Notes: a model not told the origin generated them from the sequence alone. Positions 18,836-27,125 are shown, counted from the first letter of the stretch. The stretch is DNA of 64,000 nt from Nocardia anaemiae NBRC 100462 (GCF_001612725.1 NZ_BDAZ01000008.1:372001-436000); one strand, 5' to 3'. Program-made: numbers and translations.

Positions 18836-20122
18836 TCAACCGAGTCGGGCGGCCGCACCCCGCCGCGCACCGACGACCTGACGCGCTGGGGCGGTTCGCA
18901 ATATCCGATCCGAAAGTTCGCCGAGGCAGCTCAGATTCGGGAAACCGGGACCCTGCGCGATGGCCGCCATATTCGGCAGATAGAGCTTCGCGTCCAGTCC
19001 GGAGACCGCTAGGTCGTAGCCGATCGCGGACTCGAGCCTGGCCTGGGTCAACGGACCGCCGACGGCGAGCTCGAGCAGATCGGCGGCATCGGAATCGAAG
19101 AGTTCCAGGAACCACAGCGGCTGCCCACCGGTCGCGTCGACCACCAGATCGAAGTTGTGCACTTGATCCGGACGGCGGTCGTTGCGCAGCGTCACCGCCA
19201 CGCCGTCACCCTGTTCGGCGACCCGCACGACTCGCCCCTGCAGATGGTGCACGCGGTTGTCGCCGATCACGCTCTCCTGCACGCGCACCGAGAAAACACC
19301 GCGGTCGGTGCGCCGGATGACGTCGCGGCGCTCGTCCATGCTCAGCGCGTTCCACTTGGTCGGATCGCTGAAAAGCGCGTTCTCGAAATAGCTTTCGCCG
19401 CGGGTATAGATGGTGGCCTTGGGCGTGATCACCGAAATGGTCAGCATGTCGTGGCGGACCAGCTCGTCCAGCGCCGAACCCGCGGTCTCGCCGCCGCCGA
19501 TCACCGCGACGCGCGAGGAAACCGGCAGCGCGCGTTTGCCCGCCAGATCCCAGAATTCGGCGATGCTGAGCACACTGGGGTGTTCGGCCAGGGCTCGCCC
19601 GCTGTGGCCGGGGCCGGTGATCATCAATGCGTCCGTGTCGATTTGGGTGGTCACGCCGTCGGCGTCGGTCACCGAAACCAGCCAGCCGTCGGCCGCCGCC
19701 GCGACCGAATCCACTCTTGCGAGGACCAATTCGAGATCGATCGCGCGGGCCACCCATTGCAGATATTTGGCCCAGACGTGGTGGTGCGGGCTCGGGCGGC
19801 CGCGGTCGATCCATTCGGCGTAGGTGCCGTGCTCGACCAGGAACGAGGTCCAGCTGTAGGCCATCATCGCCTCGTCGATAGCCCGGTTGTGCCCGCGCAC
19901 CAAGGTCGAGTGGTACGGGAAGCCAATGTCCTTCTCTGGGCTGGTGCCGAGCCGGTGCTGGCCGTCGGTCCAGCCGCCACTCGGCAGCCAATTGCCGCCG
20001 ACGGCATGCGCCTCGACGACGATCACGCGCGGGGGCGCGAGCCCCAATTTCCGCAGGACGTGCGCTTTTGCCGCCACCGCAAGGGCTTTGGGCCCTGCTC
20101 CGACCACCAATAGTGTGTCCAC
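18836..20122 (-). CDS. mbtG: L-lysine N6-monooxygenase (siderophore hydroxylase), MbtG-like
   Basis: This flavin- and NADPH-dependent N-hydroxylase of about 428 residues oxidises the epsilon-amino group of lysine for hydroxamate siderophores. It shows an N-terminal FAD motif VVGAGPKALAVAAKAHV, the family-specific GGWTDGQHRLGTSPEKDIGF block, an NADP motif AVIGGGETAGSA near residue 205, and a C-terminal VVDATGGQPLW segment. The block structure matches MbtG. The start is taken as GTG 20122, which has AGGAG four bases upstream. An upstream GTG at 20161 would add 13 residues and lies too close to the iron box at 20181-20199. It is followed by the formyltransferase. Confidence 0.88.
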   Translation of the reverse strand: MDTLLVVGAGPKALAVAAKAHVLRKLGLAPPRVIVVEAHAVGGNWLPSGGWTDGQHRLGTSPEKDIGFPYHSTLVRGHNRAIDEAMMAYSWTSFLVEHGTYAEWIDRGRPSPHHHVWAKYLQWVARAIDLELVLARVDSVAAAADGWLVSVTDADGVTTQIDTDALMITGPGHSGRALAEHPSVLSIAEFWDLAGKRALPVSSRVAVIGGGETAGSALDELVRHDMLTISVITPKATIYTRGESYFENALFSDPTKWNALSMDERRDVIRRTDRGVFSVRVQESVIGDNRVHHLQGRVVRVAEQGDGVAVTLRNDRRPDQVHNFDLVVDATGGQPLWFLELFDSDAADLLELAVGGPLTQARLESAIGYDLAVSGLDAKLYLPNMAAIAQGPGFPNLSCLGELSDRILRTAPARQVVGARRGAAARLG

Positions 20123-20180
20123 GGTTCTCCTGCGTTCGATCCGGGGCGGAGCCAGGGTCACCTAACTTCCGGCCTTCAGC

Positions 20181-20199
20181 TTTGCATAGGCTTACCTTA
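20181..20199 (-). promoter_or_regulatory. IdeR/DtxR-type iron box before lysine hydroxylase
   Basis: TTTGCATAGGCTTACCTTA matches the IdeR consensus at 14 of 19 positions, with the AGGCTTACCT core intact. It lies between the hydroxylase (minus) and the secreted protein gene (plus), so it could control either or both. Confidence 0.65.
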
Positions 20200-20263
20200 T
20201 ATTGCACTGTAGTGCCAGTCCTGGATCGGCACACTCCCGGCAAACGAACGATTGGATGATCCG

Positions 20264-20755
20264 ATGCTCAGCACCAGAAATAGGCCGGTGGCGCGCCTTG
20301 CCGCCGTGGCGTTTTCCCTCACCGCGGCCGCCGCGATCGGCGCATTCGGCACCGTCGCCACCGTGGCCCCGGCCAGTGCCGCGCCCATCGGCGCGCCGAT
20401 GCGGACCGCCGCCCCCGGCCTCGGCGAGTTGAAGGCCAAGCTGCAACTGGTGCTGAACACCGGCGCCGCGCGCTCCGCCCGCGCGGCCGAGCTCGAGGCG
20501 GGCGAGGCCGGTCTGAGCCTGGTCGACCAGGTCGGGGGCGCCATGGCCTCGGCTCCGCCGAGCTTCCGCTGGAATGTCCTCGGCCCGGTCAATGTCTCCG
20601 GCGATCTGCTCACCGCCCAGCTGACCACCGCCATCGACGGTTGGGACCCCTGGTACTTCGACCTGTCGTGGAAGCAGATCGATGGCACCTGGAAGCTGAC
20701 CCGTGCGGCCGAATGCACCATCGCGAGCGTCGCGATGCTGCCCTGCAACCTGTAA
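20264..20755 (+). CDS. Secreted Mtb12-like small protein
   Basis: This 163-residue protein has an N-terminal signal peptide: Arg-rich start, Ala-rich hydrophobic core, and a likely signal peptidase site after PASAAP near residue 38. The mature domain has the pattern of the low-molecular-weight antigen Mtb12 C-terminal domain: LKAKLQLVLNTGAA early, a PVNVSGDLLTAQL strand, then DGTWKLTRAAECTIA with two Cys (in ECTIA and LPCNL) that may form a disulfide. The function of the family is unknown. It is divergent from the lysine hydroxylase and shares the intergenic region with an iron box, so it may be iron-regulated (inference). The start could also be TTG 20252. A strong hairpin follows. Confidence 0.7.
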   Translation: MLSTRNRPVARLAAVAFSLTAAAAIGAFGTVATVAPASAAPIGAPMRTAAPGLGELKAKLQLVLNTGAARSARAAELEAGEAGLSLVDQVGGAMASAPPSFRWNVLGPVNVSGDLLTAQLTTAIDGWDPWYFDLSWKQIDGTWKLTRAAECTIASVAMLPCNL

Positions 20756-20776
20756 TCGCCTGCGATACGGGCACAT

Positions 20777-20808
20777 TGGCTCCGAGGTAGCTGACTACCT
20801 CGGAGCCA
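20777..20808 (+). terminator. Hairpin terminator after Mtb12-like gene
   Basis: A perfect 14-bp stem (TGGCTCCGAGGTAG and its complement) encloses the loop CTGA, 22 bases after the stop codon. There is no T-run, so it may act with Rho or as a mRNA-stabilising end. Its right arm shares the string TGACTACCTCG with the dispersed inverted repeats at 29983 and 32571. Confidence 0.7.
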
Positions 20809-20854
20809 CACGGCTATTCGGAATCACCGCTCCGGACACCCCACGACATCAGAG

Positions 20855-20873
20855 TATGTTTAGGCTAACCTTA
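20855..20873 (+). promoter_or_regulatory. IdeR/DtxR-type iron box before siderophore-interacting protein
   Basis: TATGTTTAGGCTAACCTTA contains the uninterrupted core TTAGGCTAACCT and matches the IdeR consensus at 15 of 19 positions. It ends 29 bases before the preferred start of the downstream flavoprotein. It is the best-conserved core of the three boxes in this region. Confidence 0.8.
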
Positions 20874-20902
20874 GCTGCATGGGTAGAGGTTTCGAAGGGT
20901 TG

Positions 20903-21580
20903 ATGCTGAAGGCGTGGCGCGCCGAGGATTACCGGCTCACGGTGACCTCGACCGAGCACATCAGCGATAAATACCTGCGGCTCGGCTTCGATGCGGGCGG
21001 ACTGCTCGCCGATCATCCGGTGCACCCGACGCAATGGGTGCGGCTGTGGATTCCGAATGGCGAGCGCGAGCATCAGCGCGGCTACACGCTGGTCGATCCC
21101 GATCCGGACGGGAACAAATTCTCGATCGAGTTCGCGGTACACCATGGGCCCGCCTCGATGTGGGCCCAGCAGGCGGCCGTCGGGGACCAGATCGATGTTT
21201 CGGTGCTCGGCTCGGATTTCCAACTGCCCGACCCACTTCCGAGCGAGTTCGTCGTCTTCGGCGATACCGCATCGCTGCCCGCCATCAATTCACTGCTCGA
21301 CGCGATCGGCGATGTGCCCGCCCGGGTCTGGTTGGAATGGCAATACGAATCCGACACCGGGCTCCCGGTCCGCAATAAGCCGCACCACCAGGTGAAATGG
21401 GTGCAGCGGATCGACAACGGTCGACTGCTGCGCGAGCAGGCCGATGAAATGGCTTGCCCGAAGGACGCTTTCGCCTGGGTCGCGTGCGACGGCCACACCA
21501 CACGGTCGATCGTCAAGGCGCTCAAGGCCAGCCATGGGCTGCCGAAAACCGCCATCAAATCCCGGGCCTATTGGAAATAG
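20903..21580 (+). CDS. Siderophore-interacting protein (SIP/ViuB family ferric reductase)
   Basis: This flavin-dependent ferric-siderophore reductase-like protein has 225 residues. The N-terminal FAD domain contains HPTQWVRLWIP and RGYTLVDPDPD (flavin-binding RxYT-type motif), then the HHGPASMWAQQA segment that is diagnostic of SIP proteins. The C-terminal half has FGDTASLPAI and FAWVACDGHTT, the NAD(P)H side. Family members release iron from imported siderophores in the cytoplasm. The start at ATG 20903 follows GAAGGG; ATG 20879 is possible but sits almost on the iron box. The gene is convergent with the MerR gene, 6 bases apart. Confidence 0.88.
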   Translation: MLKAWRAEDYRLTVTSTEHISDKYLRLGFDAGGLLADHPVHPTQWVRLWIPNGEREHQRGYTLVDPDPDGNKFSIEFAVHHGPASMWAQQAAVGDQIDVSVLGSDFQLPDPLPSEFVVFGDTASLPAINSLLDAIGDVPARVWLEWQYESDTGLPVRNKPHHQVKWVQRIDNGRLLREQADEMACPKDAFAWVACDGHTTRSIVKALKASHGLPKTAIKSRAYWK

Positions 21581-21586
21581 TCATCC

Positions 21587-21997
21587 TCAGGATGGGCACT
21601 CGGGGTCCGGTGCGGCGCCGGAAGCGGGCTGCAGTCGATCAGCCAGGAGTCCCTGGAAACGCGGGCACGTCATGATGTCGTCGTACGGACATTCGCCCTC
21701 GATCATGTCGAGCGCGGCCTGCGCCCGAGCGATCCGCGCCAGCAGCCGTTCGCGGTGCCGGACCGTCACCTCATGGCGGTCCGGTGCGGACCGGGCGGCC
21801 AGCATCGTGCGGATGTCCGCGAGGCCGAAGCCCGCCTCCTTCGAGACCAGGATCGCCGCCACCCGGTGCAGGTCGGTATCGGTGTAGCGGCGGCGGTCAC
21901 CCACGCGACCCGGTGTAAGCAGTCCTTCGGCCTCCCAATATCGCAATACATGTGTCGGCAACCCGAACTGAGCCGCCACCTCGCCGATTGACTTCAT
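21587..21997 (-). CDS. MerR-family transcriptional regulator
   Basis: This 136-residue regulator has an N-terminal winged helix-turn-helix (SIGEVAAQFGLPTHVLRYWEAEGLL, quoted from residue 3 on in part) with the MerR hallmark LRYWE...GLL and RRYTDTDL. A dimerisation helix follows. The tail carries three Cys (GECPYDDIMTCPRF and DPECPS), which could bind metal or sense redox, though the spacing is not that of SoxR or MerR. It is divergent from the methyltransferase with only 28 bases between starts, so it probably controls that gene and itself. The start is ATG 21997; the longer frame to 22096 overlaps the divergent gene. No clear ribosome site, so possibly leaderless. Confidence 0.85.
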   Translation of the reverse strand: MKSIGEVAAQFGLPTHVLRYWEAEGLLTPGRVGDRRRYTDTDLHRVAAILVSKEAGFGLADIRTMLAARSAPDRHEVTVRHRERLLARIARAQAALDMIEGECPYDDIMTCPRFQGLLADRLQPASGAAPDPECPS

Positions 21998-22025
21998 GTC
22001 GACATTAAGTCGCACACTGACTGCC

Positions 22026-22715
22026 ATGTCTACATTGCTCACTCTGCTCGACGCCTTCGACGACCTGCCCCAGGTCCGTAACCTGCGAGAACACACCTAC
22101 GACGCATTGGGCGACACCGTTGTCGACGTCGGCTGCGGGAGCGGGCGCGCCGTCGGCGAGTTGGCCGCGCGCGGGGTGCGGGCCATCGGCGTCGACCTGG
22201 ACCCGGCGATGATCGAGATCGCCGTCGAGCGCTGGCCCGCAGGCGAGTTCCACGTCGGCGACGCCACCGCGCTGCCGCTCGATGACGGCTCGGTCACCGG
22301 CTACCGCGCCGACAAGGTTCTGCACACCCTCGCCGAGCCCGAGCGAGCCGTCATCGAGGCCCGTCGGATCCTGGCCGGCAACGGCCGCGCGGTACTCATC
22401 GGCCAAGACTGGGACACCTTGGTGATCGACTCCGACGATGCCGAACTCACCCGCACGCTGGTGCACGCTCGCGCGGACGGAATGTCCAACCCGCGGGTTG
22501 CGCGGCGATACCGTAACCTCCTGCTGGACAACGGGTTCGTCGACGTTACCGTCGAGGTTCATACGATCGTGTGGACAGACTCCACGGCACTGCCTGTGCT
22601 CGCCAACATCGCGGGAGAAGGCGCCTGGCTCGACGACCAAGCCACCAGGGGGCGCGACGATCGGCTGTTTGTCGCCGTCCCGATATTTCTCGCCTCGGGG
22701 ACTCGCGCCGATTGA
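22026..22715 (+). CDS. SAM-dependent class I methyltransferase
   Basis: This methyltransferase has 229 residues. Motif I is VVDVGCGSGRAVGEL (about residue 38), the acidic loop is GVDLDPAM, and motif IV-like FHVGDATALPLDDGSV is followed by the ADKVLHTL stretch typical of UbiE/MenG-like small-molecule methylases. The substrate is not evident. It is divergent from the MerR regulator, which may sense the compound being methylated. The start ATG 22026 was preferred over 21996 because the latter would overlap the MerR start. Confidence 0.8.
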   Translation: MSTLLTLLDAFDDLPQVRNLREHTYDALGDTVVDVGCGSGRAVGELAARGVRAIGVDLDPAMIEIAVERWPAGEFHVGDATALPLDDGSVTGYRADKVLHTLAEPERAVIEARRILAGNGRAVLIGQDWDTLVIDSDDAELTRTLVHARADGMSNPRVARRYRNLLLDNGFVDVTVEVHTIVWTDSTALPVLANIAGEGAWLDDQATRGRDDRLFVAVPIFLASGTRAD

Positions 22716-22743
22716 GTACCAGTGCGCCGTAGGTCGAGAGCGG

Positions 22744-22768
22744 CGCGGGCTCCAACCCGTGGCCCGCG
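22744..22768. terminator. Candidate hairpin between convergent genes
   Basis: A 7-bp stem, CGCGGGC...GCCCGCG, with an 11-base loop lies between the convergent methyltransferase and sulfotransferase genes. There is no T-run, so the call is weak. Confidence 0.35.
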
Positions 22769-22780
22769 ACCGCCCGTTAT

Positions 22781-23764
22781 CTAACGATCATTCCAGCCGA
22801 GGTCGCGCCCGATCACCTCGAACAACTTCTCGTTCCACGGGCGATAGAACTCGCGCAGCCGGGCCAGCGAATCCTCGTCGGGCTCCGGGACTTCGAGCGG
22901 ATTGCGGTTCAACACGTGATGGCGGATCGGCTCGACGGCGGGCAGTCCGAGGAATTCGTGGATACCGCACACCGTCTTCGAGATGTCGGCGAAGAAGTCC
23001 TCGGCGGTGACGATGTAGACGTTCCCCTTGTCGAATGCCTCGAGCCAGCGGGCCACCGAATTGACGTAGACACCGGTGCCGAGCACCGGCATGGAGGGCA
23101 GTGTGGTCGGTGGCGATATGGGGAACATCTCGAGCGCGTACCCGACGTAATCGGCGAAGGTCCTGCCGTACGGCATGGCGCGCAGGCCGTCCTTGCTACT
23201 GAGAAACAGATCCCATTTGTAATGCGAGTGCGCTCGATCCACCGGGTCGCGCAGCATCATCACGATCTTGGCGTCCGGTCGGGCCGCACGGTAGTTGTCG
23301 ATCAACAGCAGATCGTGCAGCGCTGGGTCGAAGTGGCCCGCCAGCGCCTGGCCGGTACATCGCAGCACCTCGGCCTTCTCCCGCTCGGTCGGAAAGAACG
23401 GCCCCCACAACTGTGTATAGCCGTGGCCGATCTCCTTCGTGAGCGGCGCCAGGATGCTCGGATGCTGCATGAGATAGCTGGCGAGATCGGTGGTTCCGCT
23501 CTTCAGCGCGCCGACGCAGGCGAAATCCGGCAATACCCGTGGCCCGCCGAACCGCCGCAACCACAGCCGAACCGGTGGCACTCTGCCGAAATAATGCGGC
23601 AGTGTCAGATAGCGCATTCCCAGCTTCGCGCTGCGCAACGGATGCCCGAGATGACTTTCCCGGTTGTAGCGGTGCATTTGCCATTCTTCGAATACCGCGA
23701 ATCCTTTCGTATATCTATCCGAGCCATAGTCTTGTGCGCTCGACGGCGCCACCCCTGTTGCCAT
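22781..23764 (-). CDS. PAPS-dependent sulfotransferase family protein
   Basis: This 327-residue protein has the sulfotransferase fold signals. A 5'-phosphosulfate loop GALKSGTTDLASYL lies near residue 82, and a 3'-phosphate loop MLRDPVDRAHSHYKW near 165 has the Arg, Ser and Tyr that contact PAPS. The remaining sequence (VYVNSVARWLEAF, YIVTAEDFFAD, PWNEKLFEVIGRDLGW) matches bacterial Sulfotransfer_1/3 proteins acting on lipids or saccharides. The substrate here is unknown. The start is ATG 23764 with AGGGG 8 bases upstream. A 520-base gene-poor stretch lies before it. Confidence 0.82.
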   Translation of the reverse strand: MATGVAPSSAQDYGSDRYTKGFAVFEEWQMHRYNRESHLGHPLRSAKLGMRYLTLPHYFGRVPPVRLWLRRFGGPRVLPDFACVGALKSGTTDLASYLMQHPSILAPLTKEIGHGYTQLWGPFFPTEREKAEVLRCTGQALAGHFDPALHDLLLIDNYRAARPDAKIVMMLRDPVDRAHSHYKWDLFLSSKDGLRAMPYGRTFADYVGYALEMFPISPPTTLPSMPVLGTGVYVNSVARWLEAFDKGNVYIVTAEDFFADISKTVCGIHEFLGLPAVEPIRHHVLNRNPLEVPEPDEDSLARLREFYRPWNEKLFEVIGRDLGWNDR

Positions 23765-24287
23765 TGGAACTTCCCCTCGCACAACGATCTTCGCCGCGGA
23801 GCACGCGGCGATCTACTTTTCGAACCAACCGCCAGGAATGGTTCGCCCGACTACTGACACGCAACTCGAAGGAAACACATGTCGTTACATCCCGCTGCCC
23901 TTCGGGAACCGATTCGCCGATCACGGTAGCGCCGAGTTCGTCCCGGTGTTACCGAAATCCCGGCTGTCGATACACAGACGACGAGCATCCGATCTGGGCA
24001 ACTTCACAAGACCCGCCAACAGGGGTGCACAGCCGCTCCGGCCGTAACCCTGCGCAGGCTAAGACACTTGCGATGCGAAGCTCGCACAGTGGGACCTCGC
24101 CACCGAACAGGTACTGCGGGATACCTGCTCAATACCGAATGGCCGGTTCTCCCAACGCACTTGGCAACACATCTTCGACGCGCCGGGGAAGCTTGCGTGA
24201 ACGGCGGACTATCCCAGCAACTTTCGCGCACAAGCATTACTAGCTTATCGAGCTACACAGATTGCTACTGCCATTGGAGAGGTGAAA
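23765..24287. other. Gene-poor interval upstream of sulfotransferase
   Basis: No convincing gene longer than 60 codons was found in these roughly 520 bases. A 16-residue open frame (ATG 23879 to stop 23929) has AGGA in a ribosome-site position and a TTA leucine codon, rare in this GC context. It could be a leader peptide or chance. The interval probably holds the divergent promoters of the sulfotransferase and the small gene at 24288. Confidence 0.4.
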
Positions 24288-24482
24288 ATGTTTGTCACGA
24301 CAATTATTTCGAATATCGGCGACTGCCGCCGTGACCCCGGCGCCTTGACCGAGCAGCAGGCGCACCGGGCGATGCAAGTGCACTTGTATTGCAGTGTCGA
24401 CAGTTGCAAAGTCCGCCGCCGTGCCAGACAGACGCTCGTCGAATCCCGCCGGATGGTGCTGGACGAACGCGCCGAGCCGTAG
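24288..24482 (+). CDS. Small conserved-looking hypothetical protein (64 aa)
   Basis: This 64-residue basic protein begins at ATG 24288 behind a good ribosome site (GGAGAGG, 6 bases). It contains three Cys (GDCRRD, HLYCSVDSC) in an arrangement C-x25-C-x4-C and an Arg-rich, helical C-terminal half (VRRRARQTLVESRRMVLDER). I do not recognise a named family. The good ribosome site and non-random composition support a real gene. The nucleic-acid-like charge and Cys suggest binding of DNA or metal, but that is only a guess. Confidence 0.6.
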   Translation: MFVTTIISNIGDCRRDPGALTEQQAHRAMQVHLYCSVDSCKVRRRARQTLVESRRMVLDERAEP

Positions 24483-24543
24483 TCGTCAAGGCGCAACCGC
24501 GCCGCCGTGGAATCGACCGTGCCGTCTGTGCGTTGGCACAAGC

Positions 24544-24996
24544 ATGACGACCACCCAGTCCGATCGCTCCGCCACGCCCGTCGTCGACACCGGCACCGCA
24601 TTCGGTGCAAGGGTCGCCGAACGCCTGGAACGCGAGAATGTCATCTGGCTGACCACCGTCGGCCGCAGCGGGACACCACAGCCGAATCCGGTGTGGTTCC
24701 AATGGCGCGACGGTGAATTCCTCATCTTCAGCCAGGCCGATAAGTCGAAGTTGCGCAATATCGCCCGCAACCCACGGGTATCGCTGCATCTCAACAGCAC
24801 CGCGACCGGCGGCGACGTGGTGATTCTCACCGGCACCGCGCGAATCGATGAGGCCGGGCCCACATCGGCGGAAGTCGCCGCATTCACCGAGAAATACACC
24901 GAGGGGCTCGCCTCGATTTCGATGACCGAGGAACAGTTCCACGCCGAATACTCGGTCACGCTGCGCATCACACCGGATCGACTGCGCGGATTCTGA
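24544..24996 (+). CDS. PPOX-class F420/flavin-dependent oxidoreductase (Rv3369-like)
   Basis: This 150-residue split beta-barrel protein belongs to the pyridoxamine 5'-phosphate oxidase-like superfamily. Diagnostic segments are NVIWLTTVGRSGTPQPNPVWFQW (cofactor-binding strand, given in part), FSQADKSKLRNIARNPRVSLHL and VILTGTARIDE. Homologues of the Rv3369 subgroup in mycobacteria bind F420 or related cofactors. The reaction is not known. The start ATG 24544 fits the family's short N-terminus, although no strong ribosome site is visible. Confidence 0.8.
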   Translation: MTTTQSDRSATPVVDTGTAFGARVAERLERENVIWLTTVGRSGTPQPNPVWFQWRDGEFLIFSQADKSKLRNIARNPRVSLHLNSTATGGDVVILTGTARIDEAGPTSAEVAAFTEKYTEGLASISMTEEQFHAEYSVTLRITPDRLRGF

Positions 24997-25047
24997 GCCC
25001 GACCCGGCCGTGAGCTGCGGATTCGTCGCCGACTAAGGTCATCGGTG

Positions 25048-25998
25048 ATGAGAAGGAGGCAGCAGCCGCCGTTGCCCAAGCGGCACGGCCTGGATCCGGC
25101 CCGGCTCCGCCTACCGGAGCAGGGTGATTGGGCGACCATTCGCGACCATCTGGTGGACCGGCTGCCTCGTGTCCCCGCCGCGCGGATCGATGAGCTGCTG
25201 GACGCGGGCGGAATCGTCGACCTATCCGGTCCGATCGGGCCGGACGCGCCGTATGTGCCGGGCGGCGCGGTCTGGTTCCATCGCGACCTGCCCGACGAGA
25301 CCGAAGTGCCGTTCGATATCCCGATCGTCCACCGTGACGACGATCTGCTCGTCGTCGACAAACCGCACTTCCTGGCGACGATTCCGCGCGGCCAGCACAT
25401 TCTGCAGACGGCATTGGTGCGGCTACGTCGCGAACTGGACCTACCCGATCTGATTCCGGCGCACCGGCTCGACCGCGTCACGGCGGGACTGGTGCTTTTC
25501 GTGATCAATCCGGCCCGGCGCGGGGCCTATCAGACCATGTTCCACAAGCGCACAGTGCGCAAGGAGTACCAGGCCATCGCCCCCTTCGATCCGAAGCTGA
25601 CGCTGCCGCGGACGGTGCGCAGCCGGATCATCAAGGAAAAACAGGTACTCGCCGCACAGGAGGTCGCGGGGGAGCCGAATGCGGAGACCTGGATCGAATT
25701 GCTGGAGCAGCGCGACGGACTGGGTCGCTATCGGCTGCGGCCACTGACCGGTCGCACCCATCAACTGCGGTTACATATGAATGGGCTCGGCATTCCGATC
25801 CTCGGCGACGACTTCTATCCGGTACTCACCGACAAATCTGTGCACGACTTCACTCGGCCCTTGCAATTGCTGGCCGCATCACTCGAATTCACCGACCCGA
25901 TCAGCGGCGTGCCGCGCCGGTTCGACAGCACTCGGACGCTGCAGGCATGGGCCGATCCGCACGGATGGCGGGGCGGCATTAACGCCTCCGGTGCGTAA
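25048..25998 (+). CDS. RluA-family pseudouridine synthase
   Basis: This RNA pseudouridine synthase has up to 316 residues. The catalytic Asp is in the family motif HRLDRVTAGL (about residue 145). Flanking motifs are VVDKPHFLATIP before it and GRTHQLRLHMNGLGIPILGD after it. It should convert uridine to pseudouridine in rRNA or tRNA; the target site is not deducible. An AGAAGGAGG sequence lies just inside the frame at 25051-25059, so translation may start downstream at TTG 25072 rather than at ATG 25048. The CPBP protease gene starts 20 bases after the stop. Confidence 0.87.
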   Translation: MRRRQQPPLPKRHGLDPARLRLPEQGDWATIRDHLVDRLPRVPAARIDELLDAGGIVDLSGPIGPDAPYVPGGAVWFHRDLPDETEVPFDIPIVHRDDDLLVVDKPHFLATIPRGQHILQTALVRLRRELDLPDLIPAHRLDRVTAGLVLFVINPARRGAYQTMFHKRTVRKEYQAIAPFDPKLTLPRTVRSRIIKEKQVLAAQEVAGEPNAETWIELLEQRDGLGRYRLRPLTGRTHQLRLHMNGLGIPILGDDFYPVLTDKSVHDFTRPLQLLAASLEFTDPISGVPRRFDSTRTLQAWADPHGWRGGINASGA

Positions 25999-26017
25999 CG
26001 CGAAACAGGGTACGACC

Positions 26018-26830
26018 ATGTTGATGACGCGAACCCCCGAAGCCGATCCCCGCGCGCCGGTTGCGGGCATCCGTACACTGGTCCGGGTGCTTCACCAGGA
26101 CCTCGACGAAGCGGCACCGCCCCGCCACAAACTGCACGCCTATCTCGACGTGGCCGTTGTGGTGATCGTCCTGGCCTGCAGCAATCTGATCGCCCACTTC
26201 ACCACGGCGTGGGCGAGCATTCTCACCGTTCCGACCGCCGCCGTGGTCCTGCTCGCGCTTATGCGCCGACGCGGACTCGGCTGGTCCGAGCTCGGACTCT
26301 CGCCGCGACACTGGCGGCGCAGCACACTCTGGGCGGTCGGTGCGGTCGGCCTGGTGCTCGCGGTGGTCGCGATCGGGGCGCTGCTGCCGATCACCCGGCC
26401 GTTCTTCCTCGCCGACCGCTACGCCACCATCTCCGGCGCACTCATCGCCTCGATGATCGTCATTCCGCTGCAGACCGCGATTCCGGAAGAGTTGGCCTTC
26501 CGCGGTGTCCTGCACGGCACGCTCGACCGCGTCTATGGCGTCCGCGGCGTCTTCGCTGCGGGTTCGCTGCTCTTCGGCCTCTGGCATATCGCCTCTTCTC
26601 TCGGTCTGACCACCAGCAACCGCGGCCTGAGCGGCTTCGTCGGCGGCGGTCCGGCGGGACAGATCATCGGGATCCTGCTCGCCGTCCTCGCCACGGCCGC
26701 CGCGGGCGTTGTCTTCACCTGGCTGCGCCGCCGCAGCGGCAGCCTGCTGGCCCCCATCGCCCTGCACTGGTCGGTGAACGGCGCGGGTGCGTTGGCCGCC
26801 GCCCTCGTCTGGCACACCACCCTCACCTGA
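26018..26830 (+). CDS. CPBP-family intramembrane metalloprotease
   Basis: This 270-residue, multi-spanning membrane protein has the three CPBP (Abi/Rce1-like) motifs: EELAFRG near residue 163, LLFGLWHIAS near 190 and HWSVNGAG near 250. These supply the Glu, Arg, His and Asn residues of the membrane protease. Bacterial members process small membrane peptides or act in bacteriocin immunity; no partner is visible here. The start ATG 26018 has CAGGG 7 bases upstream. The close spacing to the pseudouridine synthase gene suggests co-transcription. Confidence 0.85.
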   Translation: MLMTRTPEADPRAPVAGIRTLVRVLHQDLDEAAPPRHKLHAYLDVAVVVIVLACSNLIAHFTTAWASILTVPTAAVVLLALMRRRGLGWSELGLSPRHWRRSTLWAVGAVGLVLAVVAIGALLPITRPFFLADRYATISGALIASMIVIPLQTAIPEELAFRGVLHGTLDRVYGVRGVFAAGSLLFGLWHIASSLGLTTSNRGLSGFVGGGPAGQIIGILLAVLATAAAGVVFTWLRRRSGSLLAPIALHWSVNGAGALAAALVWHTTLT

Positions 26831-27125
26831 CCTGAAATTCCGCGCAAGCCCACTGGTGCCGCGTCCAGATTGCTTGCTGCGCTTGCCGAGCGCAGTGATA
26901 CGGCGGTCGAATCCGCTGCGGGTGACCACCATTCGACTACGTTCGCCGGAACCCCGGGCCCGAGCAGCGATACGGCACCGGCCTGCGATTCGCGCATTTG
27001 TTCGAGTTTTCGGGGTGCGGAGCATTGACCTCGGGCGGGTAGCGGTTTAATCTCGGTGCGATCACACATATGTTCGAGCATGTAGGTCTGCGTCGGTATG
27101 ACACCTGCTCCTGGGAAGGCTCGCG

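Noticed and set aside
20777..20808. Third copy of the dispersed inverted repeat
   Set aside because: It shares only TGACTACCTCG with the others and has its own stem and loop; read as a terminator.
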